From the NCBI GenBank assembly GCA_013054445.1, contig JAAMPI010000354.1, forward strand, positions 1 through 41,938: 41,938 nt of DNA. Reading direction: 5' to 3'. The notes beneath the pieces were generated by a model, which was not told the DNA's origin, searched no databases, and saw only the letters and a list, made by a program, of their open reading frames with translations. Made by a program: the position numbers and the translations under genes. Position 1 is the first letter of the stretch. The number at the start of each line of letters is the position of its first letter. Source of the stretch: Cudoniella acicularis. Lineage: Eukaryota; Ascomycota; Leotiomycetes; Helotiales; Helotiaceae. Shown piece by piece: positions 20,491 through 31,194 of the stretch.

Positions 20491-22430
20491 GCAAAACCAT
20501 CCTTTTGTATTATAGGAGTAAAATACCCTGGGGATTGGGCGGCGTTAGGCAGGCTATACTTGCGTAGCAAACTATGAACACAATATTGTATTGTCATTTT
20601 GTGATTTTCTGATTCTGTTGCTACTGCTGGTGTTTCACCCTGACTGGTTGACCCCTTCACATTTGAGATTGTAACATACGAAGACTCAACTGATATATAT
20701 CCAATTCATCCACCTTTTGTGACTGCACATTTAAGTGCTGGGAATCTGCTCATGCTCACAATTTCGAGATTTAAGGAGCGAGTCATTCAAACTCTTTTGT
20801 GGTCGACACTCGTTTCTTGGTAGTCGTGATTAAAGTGTTTTAATACGGAGGGTCTTTTAAGACACCTGAACAGCCGCCCCCTCCCCTCCCCTACAAATTT
20901 CGCATTGGTGCTCGAGACACAAAATGGAGAACCACTCGGCACCAAACCAGCAAACTTCAACGGCGTAGAGCTGGTGGGTTATTACTCAGGGTAACCCTGT
21001 GCAACACTGAGGTTCGCCTCTCAGTACTCTGCAATATTAGGTTGCTTAGTACGGGGTTCACTGAATCACTCTCTACTGTAGCCGTTTATTAGTGTTGAGA
21101 CTCGAGGTGCGAGGTCCGAAGCTCGATTCCTTTGTTGAATCAATGTATTAAATTATGTTTTATGTAGGCTTTTAGGAGGTTAAGGGGTGTTTAATCGTTC
21201 GGTTCTTTTTTTTCTTGGTGGTAAATATCGCTCAAGGACGAGGCCGCTAATAAATCCATATACAACACTTCGAAATAATTAAATAGCCAGAAGTAGGTAC
21301 TTCATCAAATTTGGATAGATAGCTAGGATGTTTATTCAGTAGTTTATATAATTAATTGCTTACCCAAGCCTATTTAGAAGTTGTGTAATTTTTGAAGTGT
21401 TTTCACGCAAAACCACGTGCTTGATCAGGTTAGGATCAGGTAGCGACCTTGGTCCCTGATATCAACTCCACGGAAATATACCGCTCTGTCCGAAGACCTT
21501 GGGAGATCTCAGTCACTAGCCTCTGCTCTGTATTACCTAAAATCGCCTTGATATCTTGATCGTCTTTTTTCCTCACATAAACTCCCCACCTCTATCAAAC
21601 CGAAAACCACCTACAACCCACACCTCAAGCACCGAAATAGAAACAACAAACCTCCAATATATTTAAAACGCTAGACCATTTTTCCACACCCCCTCCCACA
21701 AGCGTCTCTTTCCACACCCAACCACTTCCATTCAACAATCGGTACCACCAGTATGCGACCGATCAAAAACGAAATAGCCAAACCACAAAACCAAATATGA
21801 ATGTTGAAATGGTGTGCTAGAGTAATGTCCTTACTCAGACACTATAAATATATTGTTGCTGAGCAAAGCTTTCAGCCTCGACGTTGTGCATGCTTCCATC
21901 CACACCACTTAACAGCGGTTGGTGCCAAAGTTTGCCACCCAAAACACTGCCGGCCGGCTGGATGTATGCATTTCGCCTAGCGAAGGTTGCACAACATTGT
22001 CATCATATTTTGTTTATCGCGCATAGGGGGCCTCTCAAGCGTCTGTTGGTGGTTGCACTTCTCCAGTGCGCGGCTGCGCCGTGTTTGAAAATGTGCAGGG
22101 AAATGTGAAGGCTCTCTTTGAGGACACTTGGGGTTTGTTTATTGTACATGGGTACATGGGTACATTGGATATGTGCTGATTTGGGTGGGTTACAAGCTTT
22201 TTTGGAAAAGAAATTTGAGATACCAGTATCTTTGTAATATCCGAAAACGAGGGGTGGATGTCTTCGCGAGAAAAAAAGGGGGAGAAACGAGAGAGATAGC
22301 AAGAGACTCAACACGGATTCTGAAGTGCCCCCTTCCTGTTTGTCTCCATCTTACAGGTAGAATGTAGCAAATGAACACAAAGAATCCCTCTTCCATCTTC
22401 AGACTCCTACGTACAACCAAAACCCAACAA
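20491..22430. other. long AT-rich intergenic region
   Basis: This lies between the convergent derlin and paralog 3 genes. It contains AT-rich sequence without long open frames (about 20500-21850) and a small tandem repeat (TACATGGG, about 22145-22164). It could include decayed repeat DNA, but no terminal repeats or coding remnants were recognised. Confidence 0.45.
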
Positions 22431-24034
22431 TCAATAAGTCCCCGGCCACATCTCATCACTATTCGCACTATCCGGTGTGCGATCCGCCTTTGTCCCTTTC
22501 CCAACAAGTACTCTCCCTTGAGTCCCCTCCCTAGTCCTCATTTCTGTCTCCGCAAGCTCAAAATCAAATCTGCTTGCGTGGCTTCCGCCATCTTTACCAG
22601 CATTCACGTTTCCCACGCCCGTAGATCTTGTTCTTGCTGCCCTTGATGTAGGACGTGTAGGAGGAGATACCGGGCTTATAATCCGTGAAGCGTGTTGTAT
22701 GTTTTCTTGTACTTCTGAGGGGAGCACTTGTCGTGGTGAGAAGGAGTTTTCTTGAGAAGTAGTAGAGATAGGGGGTGGTCTGTTGCGGGAGGTGTTGTAG
22801 TAGGTAGGGAGGTTGTAGTTCTCTCGCGTGGTACTGAGAGGTGATACGGGAGAGCGTGTAGGTATATACGCTTGATGTGTGGGGATTCCAGAACTTGTGT
22901 AGCTAGGTGGTATGCTGCTTAGTGGACTTTGATTGTCTTGCCAGCCGTCTGGACTTTTGTTGTCCGGTGGGAAAGGGATAGGTTTGGCGGACGCTGTCCA
23001 TTCGTTGGGATTGAAATGGTTGAGCTTGGCGTCTTTGATGGAGGAGCTCGAGTATGGATTTCCATAAGCACCGGGGTTTGGAGACGTGATGTTTTGTGCT
23101 CCGTATCGGGGATCAAGTGGTGAGACGAGCAACTCTCGCTCTCGACGGCGTTCGCGGTATTTGCGGACACAGAGTAAGGTTACAAAGGAGACTATGATTA
23201 GGATAATCACAATCGCGGCAACGATGCCAATGATGACGCCCTCATCGATTTTCTTGTTTGGTGCCAAGGGAGTGGTAGCATTGTCCCCAGGGAATGTAAT
23301 ATTGACAGGTATAGTGGAGAATATTACTCCTTTCATTCCTATAAGCCATCCTGCCGGAGGTTGCTGATTACATCCTGCATCAAGAGCTACGAGAACTAGA
23401 AAGAATTAGTATAAATCCAGCAGACACAGAGATAAGAGTTCTTTACAATTTGCCAGATATTTCTCGTCGTCGGATTCTCGAAGGCATCCCTCGCATTGGC
23501 CATAGGAAGCCCCCCTAAATGAATTGCTGTTTGCGGTGCAATACCCATATTGGTTTTCATGGCTTGGGTCGAGACCGTCATTTTCAAGGGCTTGCTGAAG
23601 AGGACCACAAGATTTGCTCGTGGAACAGGGTGTGGATATTATGTCTGTGGCATTCGCGAATTGGAAAAGACAAGTGCTAAAGCCGTATCGCAAGTTGTCT
23701 AGTAGACGCAGTTAGTATAATTTGCTCCGAAACGAAAGAATTGCCACCTACAAAGAAACCAGTTTTGGTCACTTTCGTCTGAATTTGAAAAGGTGCTTAT
23801 TTGAAGACAATTCAAACACGAAGCGAACTTTTCCCCTGCTGCTGTGGTAGAGTAGTGAGAATCGAGGCAGGTAATATCACTACCGAGTGTCTTGGAGGTG
23901 TTTGTATCGGAAGCATCTTGACCCGGATTCAGGCAAGCTGAAGCACAAGGAGAGCCCAGAGTCACACTCAACGCTGCCGTGTAATTTGTTAAAAGGAGAA
24001 ATGCCAGAGCCGATGCCGTGTTTAAGATAGTCAT
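22431..24034 (-). CDS. cysteine-rich type I membrane protein, paralog 3
   Basis: Function is unknown. Three exons are inferred: 24034-23752, 23698-23447 and 23395-22431, giving 499 aa, all intron phases 1. The start chosen is the Met directly before a hydrophobic signal peptide (ILNTASALAFLLLTNYTAAL), not the Met 14 codons upstream. First Cys module: GSPCASAC, GSDITCLDSHYSTT, CLNCLQIST. Second: YNLRYGFSTC, TPCSTSKSCGPLQQAL, YGYC, CEGCLRES. Then AGCNQQPPAG and VNITFPG. The membrane helix is GVIIGIVAAIVIILIIVSFV with basic residues after it. The tail shares VSPLDPRYGAQNITSPNPG, THQAYIPTRS and the ending FELAETE...WPGTY with paralog 1. Exon 2 is 252 nt in both paralogs 1 and 3, so these two are the closest pair. 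The gene is intact here. Confidence 0.88.
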
Positions 24035-26060
24035 AATGGCGCCTTTGCGCAAATGATGAATTTTCGCACGCTCCAAATACTAGCTGAAAATTACTCCCAA
24101 CGAGGATGGAGCACCAGTGGTGGGAAACAGCGAGGTCCAGTCTCAGCCTTGTGGATAGAGGCCTGAGAAGGATAACCAGTCGTGCTCTTGTAAGGGGAAT
24201 TAAGTGATTTCAGAATGATCATAAAAAAGCCACATCATATCAAGGAGCTATAAAAAGAAAGAGCACAAAATCTGAGAACCCAAATGTGATATATCTCCAG
24301 GCGAAGCCTTGCTGAGGGTTTCTGCAGACCCCACGTTCCTGGGAAGGCTGCTTGCTGGCACTTCACAGCATCTGCTGCCTGTCTATCAGATGGGCTTTTT
24401 AGTGGGACTTCCCACAATGCCAACAGACTCAGCCAGCACGCGAGCGCAAACGAATCCTTTGCTGCCACCTCGAGCTCTGGTTCTTCGCCATCTGGATGGT
24501 GACCATACTGTCGGGACCAGTCTTCGACGGTTATTGCTGGCTTGCTTATTTTCCCGGCGACCTGCATATGGAGCAGCCAGTAAGGAGTCTTAGCTATCCG
24601 AAGGCAGCCTGCCAGCTGGCATGAGGAAGATCCCTCGTTGGCGATCCGTAGCCAACAGAGGTGGATGCATCTGGGCCACTTTGGATATATCCATCCTAGA
24701 ATACCAGGCAAGTTCCTGCGTCTATTGAGTCCTGAAGTGTGGGCGAAGCGAGGCTATTGATATGCTACCGTAACCGCCGAATTCATCCGGACAGAGTCAA
24801 CCTTGTCAACGCATCGCCATGTTGCGCTTTTCGTTAGGGGCCGACCGCTCGACATCGCCTTGCTTTGGTTGTGCTGCTGGTATGCCGAAAGCTGGTGGTT
24901 GCTTCATAACCGTGCTGGTGTAGCATTGCCGTAGACGAGGAGAGGTCGTAGAGAGGCCCTCCAGTCATACGGTAACACCCAACTGACCGAGTGAGCCGAG
25001 GTGTGTTGCACAAAAGCGCCTGTGTTAATTGGGAAGATCTTGTATTCGAATTGAATTTTTGAATTTATTATATTTGTCGTTGATGAAATTGTCGGGCTGT
25101 CAGCGCCATTTTTGCCCGCATCTCGATCAGTTGATTGAGGTGCAAGTCTTAAAAGTCCCGTAGGGCTTTTTGACCAGCTGTTTCCTTTAAAAACAGGTCA
25201 AATTCGGCCCGGGATGTTGGAATACGCGCATCGGCTCCTTCCCCAGCGTTGTCAGGCATCTTATTCGCTCAAGATACGCCGCCATGGCATAGCCTCGAGC
25301 GGGAAAGGGCCAGGGGCCTCTCAAAGGAACTTCAAGAGAGGGAGGAGGCGCGGTAAATTCCCACTGTAGCTTTTCGTGCAAATGTGTCGTGGGAAACGAC
25401 ACTGGGAGGTCAAGTTGTCCTCACTGGACCGTCACTGTTGGTTTTGCAGCACACCATAGGCAATCTTACCTATAACACAACCCCACGGAAAATTGGAAAC
25501 ACCGTCAGATACGTACCCGCTTGTCTCCGTATTGTTCTCGTTCCCTTCGGTATTATGATTAATTATGTAAAACTGTCGTTCTACTTAATCTGTTAGCTCT
25601 GTCAGCAATTAAGATTCGGAACAGGCCATCATTTTTGGTTCTAGCCACGAAGCCTCATCAACGTTTTCGTGTCCACTCCAGCACTCCAAATCGGGGTGGT
25701 CAAACGAAATACTCGGTCCAGTTTATTAAATCTTTTTCTTAGGGCTGGTGGAGCGGGGGAAGAGGGATTCCAGATGAGAGCACTCCACTCACAATAGGAT
25801 AGCGACTCACAGATATTGCAGCAAGTATTCTGTTTTCATTCCAACAAATGTGCTTTATTACCTTTTCACTCGAACCTGAATGCTTTCGCGCACGTGGTTT
25901 ATTGTTGATATTGTCCAAGGGTGAACCATGAACTCAGGATTTTGGATGAAAAAAAAAAAAAAAAGGTTGAGAATAGTATTGCGACACGCTATGTAGCGGA
26001 TGGAATATGTTAAGTAAAACAAGGTAAAACCTTTTCAGCTATGAATCACATATCCTACTC
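24035..26060. other. intergenic region with an A16 tract
   Basis: This is the 5' flank of paralog 3 and the 3' flank of the GH43 gene. A minus-strand open frame (24711-24235) has no recognisable domain, no signal peptide and no splice partner, and is not called. An A16 run lies at 25949-25964. Nothing else is supported. Confidence 0.5.
25949..25964 (+). repeat. A16 homopolymer
   Basis: Sixteen consecutive A residues lie just downstream of the GH43 gene, which is on the other strand. Confidence 0.9.
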
Positions 26061-27271
26061 TTAGCTGATGGACACTGTCGTCCCTGATATGGTGATTGCT
26101 CTTTCAAACATACACCTTCCTGCATCACAATTTGCATGGAAAACAAGGTTCTTGCCATTGTTTGTTGCTTGCGCACCCCCTGGCGCCGTGATACTGAAAG
26201 GATTGTCCGTAACCATCAGCGACGCCGAGGCCTTGGTAAAGGGGCCTCTGACTGAACTAGCAGTTGCATAACTAGCGTCATACAGAGGTGTATTGAAACA
26301 GTTGCTGCTGAAGAATAAGACATAAACCCCATTAACTAAGATGAGATTGGGCGCTTCGATCAAAGGTTCATCGGCATCTGACCGATCCAAGAGTTGGACG
26401 GGTGATCCAGTCGGTGTTGCCCCGTCTGCTTCAAGTTGCTGGAGCATAAGAGGTGTGGGAACGACAGGCTCGTCTGCGTTCCCGCATGGACCACCTGTAC
26501 CAATAGCGCTCCCGTCAACTTTATAGACGATATAGTGGGTTCCGTCGGTGTCGGTGAAACCTGCAGGATCGATTGCTCCGCCAGCATTTAGGGGGCAGGC
26601 AAGGCTGGTAGTAGCTGCGGTGTATGGTCCGAGTACGGTATCTGAGGTTGCGATTCCCACACAGTCTTCAACAAATTAGCACTATATTTTTTCTTCCAGG
26701 TAGTCGGGACGAGCTGGGAGGGTGGAGCATCTTTTCACAATAATGGATTGAGAGCAAGAGAGAAAGAAATAAGTTGCTTACGCAGGTTCGTTTGAGCAGC
26801 GTCGTTAGCACTATAATATAAAACATATTTCGATCCAATCTTTCGCATATCGGGAGCCCACACATTTGCTCCGTTTGACCGGGAACCTGGCTGAGGTAGG
26901 AGGTCATTTGGGAGAACGGCCCAAGGGCCGCTAGGAGCTGTTGCTCGGGCTACTTGAACTGCCAACAAATTAATACTATATCTCTTGGAGGAGGGAGTTG
27001 AGAAGGCCGGGAGATGTTTTGAGCCAAACTACCCCAAAAAGAGAGGTAGAGGATAGGGCCAAAGAAAATGTTTGTTATCATTTGGCCCCGGGTTGTTATT
27101 TATTGCAAAGGCGTAGAATGTGTCGTCTGAGTCTTGGAATATGGCTGGACCAGGGAAGCTGGCATTGATGACGGGGCTTATGGTCGTTGATCTTGCATAT
27201 AAGCTTCCAAGTGGAGAGCTTGATACTGCCCCGGCGAGCAGAACAGTTGTGGAGAGTATATTTGCGAACAT
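26061..27271 (-). CDS. secreted glycoside hydrolase family 43 protein (first intron uncertain)
   Basis: GH43 enzymes are five-bladed beta-propellers that remove arabinose or xylose from plant hemicellulose and pectin. A signal peptide starts at MFANILSTTVLLAGAVSSS. Blade sequence follows (FPGPAIFQDSDDTFYAFAI), then VQVARATAPSGPW, NVWAPDMRKIGSKYVLYYS, and after a clear intron (26666-26781, GTAAGC..GAAG) HCVGIATSDTVLGPY. The conserved Asp region is AIDPAGFTDTDGTHYIVYK and the general-acid Glu is in PLIEAPNLIL. The expected first junction, NDN followed directly by VQVARA (acceptor TTGGCAG, exon from 26958), has no GT donor after NDN. The only in-frame alternative found, a 51-bp intron at 26982-27032, inserts about 25 mostly hydrophobic residues. 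The gene may be a recent pseudogene or mis-modelled. The substrate cannot be told. Confidence 0.75.
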
Positions 27272-28619
27272 TTTGCTATGGAAGTTGTTAGCTACCTCTC
27301 GAGAGCAACGATTGGAAGTATCTTACTATGAACACTCCTTCTAGAAGATAGTTTGGATTGTCTTGCAGACATGTAGAAACTTCGTAATAGAGTGTGATAC
27401 TCAAGACTGCGAATTCAGAGCAGTATTCATACCTTGTACTTCTGTATCGCCAAAAATTTCCATCTCCCTATCCCAACCACTAGGGGTCCCTTCATTTGAG
27501 GATCTCTCCCGAAATCTTGACACAGATCTGCATCACTCAGACGGACAATATCTCAGGTGCTAAAATTTTAGATCTCGTAATTCAAATGTTGAAAGCGTCA
27601 GGAAAGAACGCTGAGTGGAAAAGAATAATAGAGATTTTCCAAAAGGTCGCTCAGACTTGAAAGACGCGCAAGAGAAGGTGTGGGGTAAAACTTGGTAAAG
27701 ATGTATCTGGTGAGAAGCTCGGAAAATATTGCCTTTGCCATTTTTCACAGACTGCCGTTCAGAATCCGATTGGTGTAATTGAAAACCAAGACTGCACGTT
27801 GCCACCCCTAGGTTCTGAAAATGACGTACATGATGATCCGTGGTGAAGGCTCGTGGTTGTTGAAGGCTTAGATCTGAGAGGGCTCAGATCTTACGTTGTC
27901 GTGAAGGAGAGAAAGTCTTCAGAACCATTGGTACAAGAGCGGATATTTTGACAGCTCCCTGAAAAGATATGCGCACTGCGCAGCGAGTCGTAACTTCTAT
28001 AACAATGAGACCTTGATGCAAGAAAAAGAGTGATTGGAGTCTGAAAATTTGAGGGTATTTGTTTTGCTTCGTCGATCTTCAGGGTTTTGCAGGGCTCGAG
28101 CTTAGCTTGCGTGAATTTAAGATAGAACATGCATATACTCAGCCAGTCTTATCTCGGAATCCCCAAAATCTAGCTCAGAACAAGGCGAAGGCGTTTTGTG
28201 GCTGAGAAATTGAGACATAAGTTTTAGTTCCTGTGAGGATCCTTACACCCAGTCTGACTCGATACTGAGCATCGACTGACTCAAAGCATCTGTGGTGTTG
28301 AAACTTCTAGAATTATTTCCCACTAGGGATTTCAGAATCCCACCGAGGTTCGCAAACATTACTCCTTATCTCCGAAGTTAATATTTTGATGTTGACCTCT
28401 TGATTATTCTAGCTATAACTTGAGAACACAGTTGCTTATGGAAAAGCAATGTGCTTTCAAGAAAAGCATCTGAGGTTGACTAAGAAAACCACCCATTAAC
28501 TCCATTTTGGCCACCCTGCAACTATCCTGCAGCAAGTATGATACATCAAGACGCCAAGTAAGGTTTCCGGATCGAAGGATCGAAGCATATCCCAAATTTT
28601 GTGCCAAACATGCAAACAA
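27272..28619. other. intergenic region
   Basis: This is the 5' flank of the GH43 gene and the 3' flank of CBF5. Only short open frames without recognisable domains are present. Nothing else is supported. Confidence 0.5.
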
Positions 28620-30231
28620 TCACTCACTGTCGTCACTGTCTTGGACCTTCTTGCCTTCCTTCTTTGCTTTTTTCTCCTTCTTCTCCTTCTTCTTTCGCTT
28701 CCTCTCTGCTTTCTCTTCTGCGGTCTCGCCCTCGTGGCGCTTTCGCTTCTTTCCGCTTTCCTCAATACCATTGCTGATCATCGATGTATCAGCCTCAATA
28801 GCTGGGATCGCAGGGGGAGCTGCAACGTCTTCTTTGGAGGTATTTTCAGTAACAGGAGCAGGGCTCGAACCATCGAGGGGGGCGGTGAAATCTTTGTACT
28901 CGGTGTTCCATTTGGCTGGCGTTGCTTCATTTGGTCGGCCATATTTGTCCAGCTTTCCATCCGCCTTCATCTTCTTTTTTTCCAAGGCAACGGGTCCGAG
29001 GCCCCACCTTCTTGGGTAGAGGTCACGCTCCATAATACATCGCTTGACTTTCGCAACTACTCCATGATCACAGGTTGAGAGCTCAACAGTTGACATTTGG
29101 GCGATACCAAGCGCAATTGCCTCACCTTTTGTGGTCATAAGAACAACTTCTTCATGAACTTCGATGCCAGCCTCTGTTGTTCTGTTAGCTTATCCAAGGC
29201 TCATTTCTCGAAATTACTGACCATATCTCAGTAAACCGGGGATCATGAGCTTAGCACCATAGCACACCGCATTGACCGCGCTATCCTTGACCACAATGCG
29301 TTTGTAGGTGGTAAGAAGGGTCTCCAATGGAGAAATAACCTTCCTTAAGTATGACTCGTCGCGTGTATTGTCTTGCATCCACTGCGCGTCTAATACATCA
29401 TGAAGAGTAACCATATTCTCATTTTCGTCCATTGCTCCACTTCGGACTCTTCGTAGCTCTTGCATGTGCGCACCAACTCCAAGTAGAAGGCCCAGATGAA
29501 CACACAGTGTACGTATGTAGGTTCCCGCCTCACAACTGACCCAAAAGACGCCCAAGTGCCTATCATTGTCAAATTCATATAGCTTGCTTTCGTGAATAGT
29601 TCGGATACGCAATTGTCGCTTAACAGCAGAAATCAAAGGAGGTCGTTGGAAGAGGGCACCGGTCAGTGCTTCGAGGGCTCGCGCAAATTGTGCCTCACCA
29701 CCTGGAAGCTTGTCATGCAATCGGATAACGCAAACATATTCTTTTCCTGCCCCTTGTTGTGACTTGACTAGTCTCGTCGCACGATCAATGCAGACAATCA
29801 AGCATCCTGTCACCTTAGGATCGAGTGTGCCACTGTGACCAGTCTTCTCAACCCTAAATTTCGATTAGCAAATAAAGATATGAATTTCATGGCAGTCTGC
29901 TGTCTTACCTTAACATGCGCTTTACCCATGCGACCACTTCATGACTGGACGGGTTAGAGGGCTTGTCGAGATTTATCACCCCAGAGCTGATGTATGATTT
30001 TAGATCTCTCTTTAGTGGGGTACATCCATTGGGAATTGGTGTGAAATGACCAGTGCGGACAAGCACTATAATCTCCAATCAGTGTATTTTCTTGCAACTA
30101 AAGACGTCTTCGGACGTACAATTGTTGTAGTTCTTGAGCAGCAACGGCCAAGAGCTTGTGTCGACTGCGGGGGTGGTAGCTTCTGGCTTTATTGTATAGT
30201 CGATCTCTTTCTGCGCTACAACCATTGCCAT
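28620..30231 (-). CDS. CBF5: H/ACA snoRNP pseudouridine synthase Cbf5 (dyskerin)
   Basis: Cbf5 is the catalytic subunit of box H/ACA snoRNPs, converting selected uridines of rRNA and snRNA to pseudouridine in the nucleolus. Four exons are inferred: 30231-30120, 30065-29909, 29853-29222 and 29173-28620, giving 484 aa in frame. The N-terminal dyskerin-like block reads YTIKPEA...[20 protein letters not shown]. The TruB domain holds the catalytic Asp (about residue 101) in [16 protein letters not shown], with [12 protein letters not shown] further on. The PUA domain covers about residues 265-345 ([37 protein letters not shown]). [14 protein letters not shown] closes the core. The tail is Lys/Glu-rich with [14 protein letters not shown] and an acidic end, typical of nucleolar Cbf5 proteins. 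An ATG at 30225 is an alternative start two codons in. No disruptions. Confidence 0.95.
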
Positions 30232-31194
30232 TTTGACTTTTGAGGATCAACAGACCTTCTGTTTATCCTATGTGTCGCGCGTGTGGTGATGATTTGTCGA
30301 ATTCTGTATGAACTCGAAATATTTCAAATTTCTCAGAGCTTCAATTTTTACCGAAGCTAGATCTGTGGAGCAGCGTGTAGCGCTAATACCTTATGAGATT
30401 AGTGCAAAAACCACGTGATTAATTTCACGCCCGTGACACGACATTTTCTTCCTCTTGTGATTTGGACATAATTTTCCGGCTGTGGTTATTGTTTCTGATT
30501 TTATCCCAAAGATTTGGAGAGCTTAGGGGCTCCAGTAACAGAAATATGCATTGCTTCTTCCGTAATAATCGCAATCTCGCCGTCTCACTATTTTGGGCTA
30601 ATCAGGATGGAGCTAGTGAGGGTCCTCCCTCGCTCTTCCAAAACTTTACATGTAAAAACGTGCAGTTGTTGTTTAATAGATTTTAATTCTACCTAAGAAC
30701 ATGTCACTTGAAAAGAAAACAATCCATTAATTTACAGTCTTGTATGTGCTGCCCTCTTAAATTTTTTTTTTTAGAACAGCTGGAAGAAAGAAGTAGGACG
30801 AAATATTCTTGATTTCTTTTCTATGAACACCAATATCAGTTGCGCTTGCTGTACTACTGCCTGGAATGTCTCACCCTCAGGAACACTCGCATACACACCT
30901 TCCGTGCCCAAAGGCCATTTCCCCAATGCTCCGGACAGTCCGGAAGTAGCTCTTCGATAGTCACATACGTAGGTGGATATGAAAACCTTAATAGCTTAGA
31001 AAATTGCCTGTAAATGCCTTTCGTCAAAGACGTGGTTCATTCTCCCATTGCCTACCCAACAGGGGTATCTCATCCTATATACAAATCCTAAACGCCTTGC
31101 AAATGCATCGTTTACGGAAAACGCCGTGCTCATCGCATCATCATACTGCTGGCAGATTCTACCCACAAACGCCAAACACATGCTATGCGTTATA
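30232..31194. other. intergenic region between SAC3 3' end and CBF5 5' end
   Basis: This holds the CBF5 promoter side and the SAC3 3' region, both genes on the minus strand. Short AT-rich stretches and T-runs occur (about 30761-30772). No gene, and no assignable regulatory site beyond position, is supported. Confidence 0.5.

Noticed and set aside
24035..24076. Earlier Met for paralog 3 (14 codons upstream)
   Set aside because: It would place charged residues before the signal peptide. The internal Met fits the other two paralogs better.
24235..24711. Minus-strand open frame of 158 codons
   Set aside because: No signal peptide, domain or splice partner, and the composition does not look coding. 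It lies in the 5' flank of paralog 3.
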